Part shown: piece by piece, positions 43,559 through 52,985 of the stretch
Layout: each line of letters opens with the position of its first letter
Numbering within the stretch: position 1 is the first letter of the stretch
Source: JBNKHG01 sp050290225
Lineage (GTDB): Bacteria; Pseudomonadota; Gammaproteobacteria; Pseudomonadales; Cellvibrionaceae
Direction of reading: 5' to 3'
Length of the DNA stretch: 64,000 nucleotides
NCBI GenBank assembly: GCA_050290225.1
Contig: JBNKHG010000068.1
Location: forward strand, 5,341-69,340
The notes under the pieces: model-generated
The model's input: the letters and a program-made list of their open reading frames with translations, nothing else
What the model was told of the DNA's origin: nothing
The model's database searches: none
Position numbers and translations under genes: made by a program

Positions 43559-43798
43559 TTATTCTGTGGCGTGGCGATAGTCGATCTGTTTTTCCGGCTG
43601 GATGGTGGAGATCACATGTTTGTAGACCATTTGCGAACCGGCGCCGGAGGCAAGGGTGAGCATATGCATGTCAAAGGCTTCGATGGTGCCTTTCAGGCGG
43701 ATTCCGCTCACTAGAAATACACTCACTGGTGTTTTGGTTTGGCACAATGCCTGTAAAAAGCTGTCTTGGAGGGGCGGTTTTTTGGCAGGAACTTTCAT
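43559..43798 (-). CDS. Divergent Hfq-family RNA-binding protein
   Basis: A 79-residue Sm-like protein clearly related to Hfq: LQDSFLQAL, TPVSVFLVSGIRLKGTIEAF and SQMVYKHVISTIQPEK match the Sm1 and Sm2 motifs. Differences from E. coli Hfq are notable. The rim arginine patch (LRRER) is replaced by LCQTK, the proximal-pocket FDQF by FDMH, and one residue is inserted before SQMVYKH. The distal-face glutamine and the YKH motif are kept. It is not beside miaA/hflX where hfq usually lies, so a second canonical hfq probably exists elsewhere. ATG chosen at 43798; a TTG at 43810 is possible. Confidence 0.82.
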   Translation of the reverse strand: MKVPAKKPPLQDSFLQALCQTKTPVSVFLVSGIRLKGTIEAFDMHMLTLASGAGSQMVYKHVISTIQPEKQIDYRHATE

Positions 43799-44012
43799 AG
43801 CCGGGTACAACCTTATCTTATTTGTCTTATTCTCAATGACGCATGGGAGTTTTCAATCACGCATGCGGGGCGTGCGCCCTATTTTGACTGTTTTGTTGGG
43901 TCCGCAGTGGTTGGCGGCCGTCGTTAGCTCCTAGTATGGCGTCTTTGCGGGACGCATGCCACCGAATTCGCGTATTATGCCCCTACTTACGGTTGAATGT
44001 GGGAGTGTCTTG

Positions 44013-46667
44013 ATGATCACAGACAATGAATTACCCCTGCGAGACAATGTGCGCCTGCTGGGTGAGGTATTGGGCGATACGGTACGGGAACAGGTGGGGG
44101 AGGATGTCTATCTCAAGGTAGAAGAGATCCGAAACCTGGCCAAAGAAGTCGATCAAAGCGGCGACTGGCGACCCCTGCTGGCGGTAATGAACAGTCTTGA
44201 AGATCGTCAACTGGTGCCGGTGGCCCGGGCTTTTAACCATTTTCTTAATTACGCCAACATTGCCGAGCAGCACCACCGGGTGCGCCGCCGTCGCAGCCGC
44301 GAAAGCGATATCAGCGCCCACGCGCAGCCGGGCACCCTGGCAGAGCTGATTCCGCGTTTGCTGGAGCACAATTGTTCTCCGGACGCCATCTACCAGGCGG
44401 TGACCGGCATGGGGGTGGAGTTAGTGCTCACCGCGCACCCAACCGAAGTCACTCGTCGTACCCTGTTGCGCAAGCACCACGAAATCGCTTACATCCTGAA
44501 TCAACTGGACAACGACAGCCTCACGCCCCGGGAGCGGGACGCACAGTTGAACCGGCTGCGCCGGCGCGTTATCGCCGCCTGGCACACCGACGAGATACGC
44601 CGTCACCAGCCGACTCCGGTAGATGAGGCCAAGTGGGGATTCGCCGCTATTGAATCTCCGCTGTGGACGGCCCTGCCGGAGTTTCTGCGGCAGTTGGATA
44701 AGCAGTTGCTGGAACATACGGGGAGTAGGCTTCCCCTGGATGCCACGCCCCTGCGCTTTGCCTCCTGGATGGGCGGAGACCGGGACGGTAATCCCAATGT
44801 CACTGCCGAGGTGACCGAAGAGGTGTTGTTACTGGCGCGATGGGAGGCAGCCCATTTGTTGGCTTCGGATATTCACGAGCTGCGTGAGGACCTGTCGATG
44901 GAGGAGTGCAACCAGGCACTGCGCGACAGGATTGGCCTGCACCGGGAGCCCTACCGCGAACTGTTGCGGGAGGTGCGTACACGCCTGCGCAATACCTGTG
45001 CCTGGGCTGAGGCCAGGCTTGACGGCGAAGAGTTCCATGGGCCGATCTACCGCGAAGACAGCGAGTTGCTGGAACCCCTGCAGCTGATCTACCAATCCCT
45101 GAACGACTGCGGCATGGAGGAGATCGCCGAAGGCAGCCTCACCGACATTATCCGCCGGGTGGCCTGTTTTGGCCTGACGCTGTTGCGGCTGGATATTCGT
45201 CAGGAGTCCACCCGCCACAGCGACGTGATCAACGAAATCACCGAATACCTGCAATTGGGCAGTTACAACGATTGGTCGGAAAAGGAGAAGCAGGCATTCC
45301 TGCTGACCGAGTTACAAAACCGTCGCCCCCTGATTCCGGATGACTTTCCCGCCTCCGACGAGGCCGCGGAAGTGCTGCGTACCTTCAAGGTTCTGGCCCG
45401 GCAGCCGGCCTCGGCCCTGGGTGCCTATATTATTTCCATGGCCACACACCCGTCCGATGTACTCGCGGTGCGCCTGTTGCAGAAAGAGACCGGCTGTCGC
45501 CAGCCCCAGCGTATCGTGCCCCTGTTCGAAACCCTGGATGACCTGGAGGGAGCCGCCCGTACCATTGACCGGTTGCTGTCGGTGGACTGGTACAAGGAGG
45601 ATATTGGCGGGCAACAGGAGGTGATGATCGGCTATTCCGATTCCGCCAAGGACGCCGGCTTTTTTGCCGCATCCTGGGCCCAGTACCGGACTCAGGAAGC
45701 CTTGAATTCCGTCTGTGAAGGTCACGGTGTGCACCTGACCCTGTTCCACGGTCGCGGCGGTTCCGCCAGTCGCGGTGGTGGCCCGGCCCGGGAGGCGCTA
45801 CTGTCGCAACCGCCGGGCACCATCAAGGGGTCCGTGCGTGTCACTGAGCAGGGTGAAATGATCCAGTTTAAATTCGGCCTGCCTGAAATCGCCCAGGCAA
45901 ATATCGAGCTCTACGCCTGCGGCTGCCTGGAGGCAACTCTTGCACCGCCACCCGCGCCGCAACCCCAATGGCGGGCGATGATGCAGACGCTCGCCGACGA
46001 GTCACTGAAACAATACCGCCGCATCGTGCACAGCGACTCGCGCTTTGTGCCTTACTTCCGCACTGTGACACCGGAGCAGGAGCTGCGCCGACTGGCCCTC
46101 GGCAGCCGCCCCGCCAAGCGGCGGGTCAGCGGCGGCGTGGAGAGCTTGCGCGCAATCCCCTGGGTATTCGCCTGGACCCAGATGCGGCTGATGTTGCCGG
46201 CCTGGCTCGGTACCGGCCAGGCGCTGGCCACTCAGATCGAAAAAGGCCAGCTGGCCGCACTCACGGAGATGGCCGGGCAATGGACCTTCTTCGGTATGTT
46301 GCTGGGCATGCAGGAGATGGTGTTGGCAAAGACCCAGGCCCCGGTGGCAGCCTACTACGAGCAGCGACTCTTGGACGACGAGTCACAGGCTTCTCTGGGG
46401 GCGGAACTGCGGGCCGGCGTGGAGCAGGCCAAATCGGTAGTGCAGCAGATCACCGGCAAGCCCCTGCTGGCCGACTTGCCCGTTCTGCAGCGCTCCATTG
46501 AGCTGCGCGATCCCTATGTCTACCCACTCAACATTACCCAGGTGGAGGTCATGCGGCGTCTGCGTCTCATCAAAGAGGGCGACGACCCCGATTTGCAACA
46601 ATCGCTGGAGCAGGCACTGATGGTTTCTATTGGCGGTATCGCCGCCGGTCTGCGCAATACCGGCTAG
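44013..46667 (+). CDS. ppc: Phosphoenolpyruvate carboxylase
   Basis: Anaplerotic enzyme forming oxaloacetate from phosphoenolpyruvate and bicarbonate; 884 residues from the ATG at 44013, which has GGGAG seven bases upstream and matches the E. coli N-terminus (LRDNVRLLGEVLGDTVRE). Catalytic segments: VLTAHPTEVTRRTLL (essential His), MGGDRDGNPNVTAEVT, GYSDSAKDAGFFAASW, FHGRGGSASRGGGPAREALL and the C-terminal GIAAGLRNTG. The protein is complete. The AraC regulator begins 11 bp downstream, so cotranscription is likely. Confidence 0.96.
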   Translation: MITDNELPLRDNVRLLGEVLGDTVREQVGEDVYLKVEEIRNLAKEVDQSGDWRPLLAVMNSLEDRQLVPVARAFNHFLNYANIAEQHHRVRRRRSRESDISAHAQPGTLAELIPRLLEHNCSPDAIYQAVTGMGVELVLTAHPTEVTRRTLLRKHHEIAYILNQLDNDSLTPRERDAQLNRLRRRVIAAWHTDEIRRHQPTPVDEAKWGFAAIESPLWTALPEFLRQLDKQLLEHTGSRLPLDATPLRFASWMGGDRDGNPNVTAEVTEEVLLLARWEAAHLLASDIHELREDLSMEECNQALRDRIGLHREPYRELLREVRTRLRNTCAWAEARLDGEEFHGPIYREDSELLEPLQLIYQSLNDCGMEEIAEGSLTDIIRRVACFGLTLLRLDIRQESTRHSDVINEITEYLQLGSYNDWSEKEKQAFLLTELQNRRPLIPDDFPASDEAAEVLRTFKVLARQPASALGAYIISMATHPSDVLAVRLLQKETGCRQPQRIVPLFETLDDLEGAARTIDRLLSVDWYKEDIGGQQEVMIGYSDSAKDAGFFAASWAQYRTQEALNSVCEGHGVHLTLFHGRGGSASRGGGPAREALLSQPPGTIKGSVRVTEQGEMIQFKFGLPEIAQANIELYACGCLEATLAPPPAPQPQWRAMMQTLADESLKQYRRIVHSDSRFVPYFRTVTPEQELRRLALGSRPAKRRVSGGVESLRAIPWVFAWTQMRLMLPAWLGTGQALATQIEKGQLAALTEMAGQWTFFGMLLGMQEMVLAKTQAPVAAYYEQRLLDDESQASLGAELRAGVEQAKSVVQQITGKPLLADLPVLQRSIELRDPYVYPLNITQVEVMRRLRLIKEGDDPDLQQSLEQALMVSIGGIAAGLRNTG

Positions 46668-46678
46668 GGAGCTTGTGC

Positions 46679-47734
46679 ATGAGCGGTTCCCAACCGTTTG
46701 GCCCCCAGCCTTTTTGTGTCGCGGTCGGGGACCTGATGGAATTGATGGCCAGTTCCATCGAACAGGGGATGTCGGTCGCGGAGCTGCTGGCGGAACTGGA
46801 TTTGCCGGCAAATTTGCTGGACGATCCCAAGGCTCTGATCGATATGGACGACTGTTGGCGACTGATTGTCGCCAACCAGAACGCCATACACGAGGAGTCC
46901 CACCTGATGTCGACCCGGCCATTAAAGCGGGGTACGACGCGGGTGATTTTTTCCAGCCTCGGCCACTGCCAGAACCTGGAAGAGGGGCTGCGCACCCTGG
47001 CCGAGACCTACAATATCGTCCATGGTGGCGACTACAATTTCGTTCGCCGCCATGGCAATACCCTAAGCTATGTGGTGGACGACCGCGATTTTCACTACCG
47101 GGTTAAACCCAGCGCTTTTGCCATCGAGTTTGCCCTGCTGAAAATCCACTGCGCCGTGTCTTTCCTGGCCGGGCGGCCTTTGCGGCTGGTGCGTATGGCG
47201 ACCAAGCGCCAGCAACTGCCCGCCCATAATCACCATTTGAATTTATTCGACACCAGAGTCGTGGCCGGCAGTGACGTCTATGAGTTGGCCTATCTGGCTG
47301 AACAGGCTGAGATGCCTTTTCAGGTCGCGGACGAAATCGATATCGCAGGCAATATTTACGCCCACTATTTGTCCCTGTTGCAGAACCGGAGGCGGGATAC
47401 CTGCGACGATGCTTTCGTGCAGCGTGTGGTGCACAAAATTGAGCAGGGCTCTGCGCAAAAGGGCACCCGTAACCAGGAGACTGTGGCCGCCGACATCGGT
47501 ATGAGCGTGGCAACGTTGAGGCGCCGGTTGAGCGAGCAGGGCACCAGCTTTCGCCAGCTGCTGGACAAGGTCAACAGCGAGCAGGCCGTCAATGAACTCC
47601 ACGAGCAGCTGCCGCCGGCGGATGTGGCGGAAAAACTGGGTTACAGTGACATACGCAGCTTCAAACGGGCCTTCAAACGCTGGTATGGCGTCTCGCCGGC
47701 GGCCTATGTCCGCCATCATCAGTTGTTGCGCTAG
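46679..47734 (+). CDS. AraC family transcriptional regulator
   Basis: A 351-residue regulator with an Arabinose_bd-type N-terminal domain (about 15-215) and a C-terminal AraC double helix-turn-helix (about 255-350): TVAADIGMSVATLRRRLSEQ and VAEKLGYSDIRSFKRAFKRW, then YGVSPAAYVRHHQLL. The ATG at 46679 follows GGGAGC at seven bases. It resembles OruR/ArgR-type regulators of amino-acid or fatty-acid metabolism only in architecture. Target unknown; ppc upstream and ald downstream are candidates by position. Confidence 0.87.
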   Translation: MSGSQPFGPQPFCVAVGDLMELMASSIEQGMSVAELLAELDLPANLLDDPKALIDMDDCWRLIVANQNAIHEESHLMSTRPLKRGTTRVIFSSLGHCQNLEEGLRTLAETYNIVHGGDYNFVRRHGNTLSYVVDDRDFHYRVKPSAFAIEFALLKIHCAVSFLAGRPLRLVRMATKRQQLPAHNHHLNLFDTRVVAGSDVYELAYLAEQAEMPFQVADEIDIAGNIYAHYLSLLQNRRRDTCDDAFVQRVVHKIEQGSAQKGTRNQETVAADIGMSVATLRRRLSEQGTSFRQLLDKVNSEQAVNELHEQLPPADVAEKLGYSDIRSFKRAFKRWYGVSPAAYVRHHQLLR

Positions 47735-47903
47735 CAGCGCCAGCGGCATTTCGCGGCGCAAATTGCAGAAGAAGCATTCCTGGCAGGAGGCAGCGCATGC
47801 GCTTTCGCTTTCGCAAATCTCTGCCCTGACTCCGAAACAGCACTGGCAGTACTACACTTGGGAATAGGCAGTCTGCCAATACCGGGAATGGGAAGCTAAT
47901 AAC

Positions 47904-49034
47904 ATGCGTGTGGGTGTGCTTAAAGAGATCAAGAATCGGGAGTACCGTGTGGCGTTGACCCCCGAGGGCGCGGAGACGCTGGTCAACGGTGGCCACAGAG
48001 TGCTGGTGGAGCGCGGGGCGGGAGAGGGTTCCGGCTTCGACAACGACGCTTATGAGAAGGCGGGCGCCAGTTTGGTAGATGCGGCCCAGGCGTGGGAGGC
48101 GGACCTGGTGCTCAAGGTCAAGGAACCACAGCCCGAGGAATATCCCCACCTGGCCCGGCAGATGCTGTTCACCTATTTTCACCTGGCGGGTGTGCCCGTT
48201 TCCCTTACCGAGGCGCTGCTGGCGGCGGGTACCACCGCCATCGCCTATGAAACCGTGACTCGTGAGCAACCCGACAGGGAAGGGGCGCGCCTCCCTCTGC
48301 TGGCACCGATGAGCGCGGTGGCGGGCAATATGGCGGTGACCGTTGGCAGTTATTACCTGGCGCGCTTCAACGGTGGCAAGGGCATGCAACTCGGCCGGGT
48401 AATGGGGCATCGTTACGGCAAGGTGGTTGTCGTGGGAGACGGGGTGGTCGGTCGCCACGCCGCCCGGGTGGCCAACGCGATGGGTGCGGAGGTAGCGATA
48501 TTCAGCCGCAGGCCCGAACGCGAGGTGGCATTGAAGCAGGATATTGGAGCGGACCTTAAATTCGTCCTCTCCGGGCCGGACAATTTCACCCGTGAACTGC
48601 TGGATGCCGATCTGTTGGTGGGTGCTGTGTTGCTCCCCGGCGCCCGCGCGCCACACCTTATCACTGAAGAGATGGTGGCGGGAATGCAGCCCGGCTCGGT
48701 GCTGGTGGATGTCAGCATCGATCAGGGGGGGTGCATTGCCACCGCGCGGCCGACCTCCCATTCTGATCCTGTGTACCTGGAGCACGGTGTAATTCACTAC
48801 TGCGTCACCAACATGCCGGGCGCCTACCCGGCCACATCCACTCTCGCCCTGACACGGGCGACCCAACCCTATGTACTGCGCTTGGCCGAAAAAGGGCTGG
48901 CAGCCCTGCACAAGGATGTTGGATTTGCCCAGGGCGTCAATACCTTTGATGGTTGGATAACGGACCGGGCGGTGGCGGAATCCCTGGGGCTGTTGGACCG
49001 ATATCGGCCGTTTGCCATTCAGGGCCAGCAATAA
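47904..49034 (+). CDS. ald: Alanine dehydrogenase
   Basis: NAD-dependent enzyme of 376 residues interconverting alanine and pyruvate plus ammonia. Landmarks are MRVGVLKEIKNREYRVALTP at the N-terminus, the lysine in VLKVKEPQPEEY, the histidine in FTYFHLAG, the NAD fold KVVVVGDGVVGRHAARVANA (GDG in place of the more usual GAG/GGG), DVSIDQGGCIAT and VTNMPGAYPATSTLALT. All are conserved, and the protein is full length. Confidence 0.92.
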   Translation: MRVGVLKEIKNREYRVALTPEGAETLVNGGHRVLVERGAGEGSGFDNDAYEKAGASLVDAAQAWEADLVLKVKEPQPEEYPHLARQMLFTYFHLAGVPVSLTEALLAAGTTAIAYETVTREQPDREGARLPLLAPMSAVAGNMAVTVGSYYLARFNGGKGMQLGRVMGHRYGKVVVVGDGVVGRHAARVANAMGAEVAIFSRRPEREVALKQDIGADLKFVLSGPDNFTRELLDADLLVGAVLLPGARAPHLITEEMVAGMQPGSVLVDVSIDQGGCIATARPTSHSDPVYLEHGVIHYCVTNMPGAYPATSTLALTRATQPYVLRLAEKGLAALHKDVGFAQGVNTFDGWITDRAVAESLGLLDRYRPFAIQGQQ

Positions 49035-49384
49035 ATGCGTGATGAGCGAAGATAACTTCAATCGCGCGCACGCCTGTCAAAACTCCCGCTGGAGACACTG
49101 GTTGAAGAAACTACCGAAGATGCCCACTTGGACATTGCCAATGCCCGGACGCCGGCAACCTCTGCGGAACAACGACTGACAGATTGGCCGGAGCACTCGT
49201 TCGCGATGGAAGCCTGTGAGCGAAAAAGATCCCTGAAACTTGCGCCATTCTGTCATTTTACCTCCCTCCCCGTGTGTTTATAGTTGGCTCAATAGAGACG
49301 CTGACAATCAGGAAAGGCATCAGTTAAAAACAATAAGTGCAATGCGGTCCGCGTTCCGGCTCGCTTTGCGACGAGGGCAGAGTG
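49035..49384. other. Intergenic stretch before the TonB-dependent receptor
   Basis: About 350 bp. No gene, RNA or mobile-element end recognised. The region directly upstream of the receptor should carry its promoter; no Fur-box-like dyad was seen. Confidence 0.4.
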
Positions 49385-51739
49385 ATGAAGAACATTCGAT
49401 GGAAAACGTGTAAAACGGCTGCTGCGCAGGCAAGCCACAATACATTGCCAACAGCCGCCCTCCGCTGGGCGGTGGCTACGGCTGCACTGGGCACGCTTAC
49501 TTCCGCGACGGGTGCTTACGCCGCCGATGTCGAAGGTCGGGCAATCGAAGAGATACTGGTCACCGCTGAACGGCGTGAGGCCAATTTGCAGGATGTGCCG
49601 GTGGCGGTCAGCGCCTTTTCCCAGGCGGACCTGCAGGTGCAGCAGGTAACCACCATCGGCGATTTACAATCCATGGTCCCCAATTTGAGTATCCATGTCG
49701 GCGATGCCAACAATGCCGTGGTCTATATCCGCGGTATTGGCCAGGTGGACTCTATCGCTTTCTTTGAGCCCGGTGTGGGTATTTACCTGGACGACGTCTA
49801 CCTGGGCCGTGCCCAGGGGGCTTTCCTGGATGTGGTGGACGTGGAGCGCATCGAAGTGCTGCGGGGTCCCCAGGGCAGTCTCTACGGTCGCAACACCGTC
49901 GGTGGCGCCATCAAATATGTATCCGCGGCGCCGACAAATGAACTGACCGGCAGTGTTTCGGCCACGGTGGGCAATTACGATCGGCTGGATTTAAAAGCGA
50001 GCGTCAGCGGACCCTTGGCGGGGGATACCCTGGCTGGGAGACTTACCGTGGCGAAGATGGTTCATGAAGGCTATTCCGATAATGCCTTTGACGGTGACAA
50101 TGACGGTGACCGGGATGTGCAGTTTGCCCGAGGGGTGCTCCAGTTTGAACCCCGCGACAATGTCTCTGTGCAGCTGGCTGTGGATTATTCCGACGGTGAC
50201 CCGGACCGCTCCCGCACGCCGGCCAAGGAAACGCCGATTACCATCTTCAGTATCGATCCCTTCAACTTCGGACTCTCTTCCCAGACCTTTCCGGCGGATG
50301 ACGATCCCTTTGAGGTCAATGCGGACTTTAACCTGATTGAATTTACCGAAACGGTCGGCTACAGCCTTAACGCCAGCTGGGATATCAATGAAGCGCTGAC
50401 CGTCAAGTCCATCACCTCCTACCGTGAGATGGAGTATGGCACTGAAATTGATCTGGACGGAACGCCGGTTAACGCCTTCGGTATTTTTTACTTCAACGAC
50501 CAGCGCCAGTCCAGCCAGGAGTTTCAGCTTGCCTACAAGGGCGACCGCTTGTCGGCGGTGTCGGGACTGTATTACTTTAACGAGGAGGGCGATACCTTCG
50601 ACGGAGGCGTGTTCAGCAATTTCCTGCTGGCAGCGGCGGGCGAAGCCTCTTTCAGCACTGACAGTTATGCCGTTTTCAGCCAGTTTGACTATGACCTCAG
50701 CGATCGCCTGACGCTTATCTTCGGTTTCCGCTACACGGAAGAGGAAAAGGACTATGCGCGCGTTGTCGAAGATTTTAACCTGACTTTACTGGCGGGACTG
50801 ATGGTCGACGGCTCCGGCGTGATCAGTTATTCCCAACCCGGACTACTCAATCCCCGTAGCCGGGACCTGCAGCTCGGTGGTGGCATCGGGGTGGCGCGTC
50901 CGGTCGCCGATCCTTCACCGGCGGATTTCGACAACTTTTCCCCGAAACTGGGTTTCAAGTTCCAATGGGACAAGGACACCAATATCTACGGTACGCTCTC
51001 CTCCGGATTCAAGAGTGGCGGCTTCAACGGTCGACTGTCCGACGGTCAGCAGGAACCCTACGGGGAGGAAACCCTCACCAGTGCCGAGCTGGGCCTGAAA
51101 ACACAGTTGTTCGACAATCGATTGCGAGTCAATACCGCGCTCTTTTACAACGAATACGACGATCTGCAAGTCAGTAGCTTTGAAGCCTCGGCCGATGGCA
51201 CTACTTTTGTGCCGGTGTTCTCCAATGCCGGCGAAGCGGTGATGCAGGGCATCGAGTTGGAAATTGTCGCCCTGGTCACAGACAACCTGACCCTCAACGC
51301 CAATTTGGGTTATCTCGATACCGAGTACAGGGAATACTTCGCCGAGGTGGATAGCGTCGCCAAAACCGTGCGCGACGTCAGTGATGAACGGAGTCTGGCC
51401 AATGCCCCCGAGTGGGATACCCAGCTTGGTTTGAGATACGACATGCCGCTCCTGGATTGGGGGCAGCTGACATTCCTGGCGGATATGAGTTACCGCAGCA
51501 AGACCTACCTTGAGGTCAATAGCAGCGAGAACCTCGCCCAGAGTGGTTATACCCTGTTTAACGCCGCGCTGATGTTCGAATCGGCCGATGAACACTGGCA
51601 GGTGATACTGGGGGGTAAAAACCTGTCGGACAAGGCCTATCGTACCCACGCTTTCGATTTGTCTGCTTTCCCCGGGGTTGAGTTGGGTTACTACAACGCG
51701 CCGCGCACCTACAGCCTTAGTGCCAGCTACCAGTTTTAA
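49385..51739 (+). CDS. TonB-dependent receptor
   Basis: Outer-membrane active-transport receptor of 784 residues from the ATG at 49385 (GAGGG upstream). An extended signal peptide (AVATAALGTLTSATGAYA) is followed by the TonB-box-like IEEILVTAERREANLQDVPV and the plug: IGDLQSMVPNLSIHVGD, YIRGIGQVDSIAFFEPGVGI and VERIEVLRGPQGSLYGRNTV. The beta-barrel ends in SLSASYQF with a terminal Phe. There is no STN signalling domain. It belongs to the large group of receptors abundant in marine gammaproteobacteria and sphingomonads. Substrate unknown. The alpha/beta hydrolase 24 bp downstream may act on the imported compound. Confidence 0.92.
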   Translation: MKNIRWKTCKTAAAQASHNTLPTAALRWAVATAALGTLTSATGAYAADVEGRAIEEILVTAERREANLQDVPVAVSAFSQADLQVQQVTTIGDLQSMVPNLSIHVGDANNAVVYIRGIGQVDSIAFFEPGVGIYLDDVYLGRAQGAFLDVVDVERIEVLRGPQGSLYGRNTVGGAIKYVSAAPTNELTGSVSATVGNYDRLDLKASVSGPLAGDTLAGRLTVAKMVHEGYSDNAFDGDNDGDRDVQFARGVLQFEPRDNVSVQLAVDYSDGDPDRSRTPAKETPITIFSIDPFNFGLSSQTFPADDDPFEVNADFNLIEFTETVGYSLNASWDINEALTVKSITSYREMEYGTEIDLDGTPVNAFGIFYFNDQRQSSQEFQLAYKGDRLSAVSGLYYFNEEGDTFDGGVFSNFLLAAAGEASFSTDSYAVFSQFDYDLSDRLTLIFGFRYTEEEKDYARVVEDFNLTLLAGLMVDGSGVISYSQPGLLNPRSRDLQLGGGIGVARPVADPSPADFDNFSPKLGFKFQWDKDTNIYGTLSSGFKSGGFNGRLSDGQQEPYGEETLTSAELGLKTQLFDNRLRVNTALFYNEYDDLQVSSFEASADGTTFVPVFSNAGEAVMQGIELEIVALVTDNLTLNANLGYLDTEYREYFAEVDSVAKTVRDVSDERSLANAPEWDTQLGLRYDMPLLDWGQLTFLADMSYRSKTYLEVNSSENLAQSGYTLFNAALMFESADEHWQVILGGKNLSDKAYRTHAFDLSAFPGVELGYYNAPRTYSLSASYQF

Positions 51740-51763
51740 ACCATCCAGGGACGGAGCGACAGC

Positions 51764-52828
51764 GTGAACCCTCAGGACCATTTGCCCGGCGTCAAGTCCG
51801 CCTTCGTACAGACCAAGCGATTGCGAGTGCATCTGCTCAGTTATGGCGACGAAACAGCGACGCCGGTCTTTTTTATCCATGGCAACCTGTCCGCTTCCAC
51901 CTACTTCGAGGAACTGATGGTAGCCATGCCCGGAGAATATCGCAGCCTGGCGGTGGACCTGCGGGGGTATGGCCGCACCGAGGACAAGGTGATTGACGCT
52001 ACCAGAGGCGCGCGGGATTGGGCCGATGATCTCCATGCGCTGTTTGAAACCCTGGGAATCGCCGCCGCCCACCTGTTGGGTTGGTCGGCGGGGGCGGCGG
52101 CCGTGATGCAGTTCGCCCTGGATCATCCCACGGCAGTCAAGTCGTTGACACTGGTCGCGCCTGTCAGCCCCTACGGTTTTGGGGGCAGTCGGGATGCCGG
52201 TGGTCGTCCCTGCTATGAGGATTTCGCCGGTTCCGGTGGAGGTCTTGTTTCCCCCCTGTTTGTGGAGCAATTGCAGGCGGGGGACACGGGCACCGGGAAT
52301 CCGCTGTCGCCCCTGAACCTGATCCGAAACGCCTATGTTTTCAATCCCGGTGTGCTGGTGAGAGAACAGGCGCTGGTGCGCGAGACGTTGCGCCAAAAAA
52401 TCGGGCCCCAGCGTTACCCGGGCGACAGTGTGGCCTCGCGCAACTGGCCCTTTGTCGCGCCTGGACGCTATGGACCGCTCAATGCGATCAGCGCCAAATA
52501 TTTCAATATGAATGCGCTGGTGGATATCGCGCCCAAACCGCCCGTGCTCTGGCTCAGGGGAGATCGGGATACGGTGATTGACAACCAGTCTCTCTCAGAC
52601 CCGGCGATCATGGGGCAGCAACAGCTGTTGCCGGGTTGGCCCGGCAGGGAAGTCTATCCGCCGCAGCCGATGCTGGAGCAAATGCGGGAGCTGCTCAAGC
52701 GTTACAGCGACAGGGGAGGGGACTTCCACGAAGCCGTCATGCTCGATGTGGGCCACAGTCCGTTTATCGAGGACCGCGATGGTTTCCTGGCGATTTTCCT
52801 GTCTTTTTTGCGGGCTAAAGGCGTGTGA
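51764..52828 (+). CDS. Alpha/beta hydrolase partnered with the TonB-dependent receptor
   Basis: A 354-residue alpha/beta-fold hydrolase without a signal peptide. Landmarks: FFIHGNLSASTYFEEL (oxyanion loop), VDLRGYGRTEDKV, the nucleophile elbow LLGWSAGAAAVMQ, the acid in WLRGDRDTVID and the catalytic His in MLDVGHSPFIEDRDGFL. A long insert (about 140-260) forms the lid. GTG start with GGAG upstream, 24 bp after the receptor gene, so the pair is an operon. It could cleave an ester or lactone brought in by the receptor (inference). Confidence 0.85.
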   Translation: MNPQDHLPGVKSAFVQTKRLRVHLLSYGDETATPVFFIHGNLSASTYFEELMVAMPGEYRSLAVDLRGYGRTEDKVIDATRGARDWADDLHALFETLGIAAAHLLGWSAGAAAVMQFALDHPTAVKSLTLVAPVSPYGFGGSRDAGGRPCYEDFAGSGGGLVSPLFVEQLQAGDTGTGNPLSPLNLIRNAYVFNPGVLVREQALVRETLRQKIGPQRYPGDSVASRNWPFVAPGRYGPLNAISAKYFNMNALVDIAPKPPVLWLRGDRDTVIDNQSLSDPAIMGQQQLLPGWPGREVYPPQPMLEQMRELLKRYSDRGGDFHEAVMLDVGHSPFIEDRDGFLAIFLSFLRAKGV

Positions 52829-52840
52829 TCGACGGCGGCG

Positions 52841-52908
52841 TTAGCGAGAAATATCCTCGGGAATAGTGTAACCGGCCCCGCGTACGGTTTTGATAAACTT
52901 CGCCGGTA
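52841..52908 (-). pseudogene. C-terminal stub of an OmpR-type response regulator
   Basis: The minus strand reads LPAKFIKTVRGAGYTIPEDI and a stop. FIKTVRGAGY is the conserved final hairpin of OmpR/PhoB winged-helix domains (usually RTVRGVGY). Immediately upstream the frame runs into the 13-bp repeat array, so the receiver domain and most of the DNA-binding domain are missing. Confidence 0.6.
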
Positions 52909-52985
52909 GTTTCTTTCGGCAGTTTCTTTCGGCAGTTTCTTTCGGCAGATTCTTTCTATAGTTTCTTTCTATAGTTTCTTTATGA
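52908..52985 (+). repeat. 13-bp tandem repeat array, six units
   Basis: AGTTTCTTTCGGC three times (52908-52946), then AGATTCTTTCTAT, AGTTTCTTTCTAT and AGTTTCTTTATGA. The array begins exactly where the response-regulator likeness ends. Confidence 0.88.

Noticed and set aside
47673..49061. 462-codon frame antisense to alanine dehydrogenase
   Set aside because: Same GC-rich shadow effect; alanine dehydrogenase is fully conserved on the plus strand.
50915..52396. 493-codon frame antisense to the receptor and hydrolase genes
   Set aside because: Shadow of two well-supported genes; crosses their boundary and has no recognisable domain.
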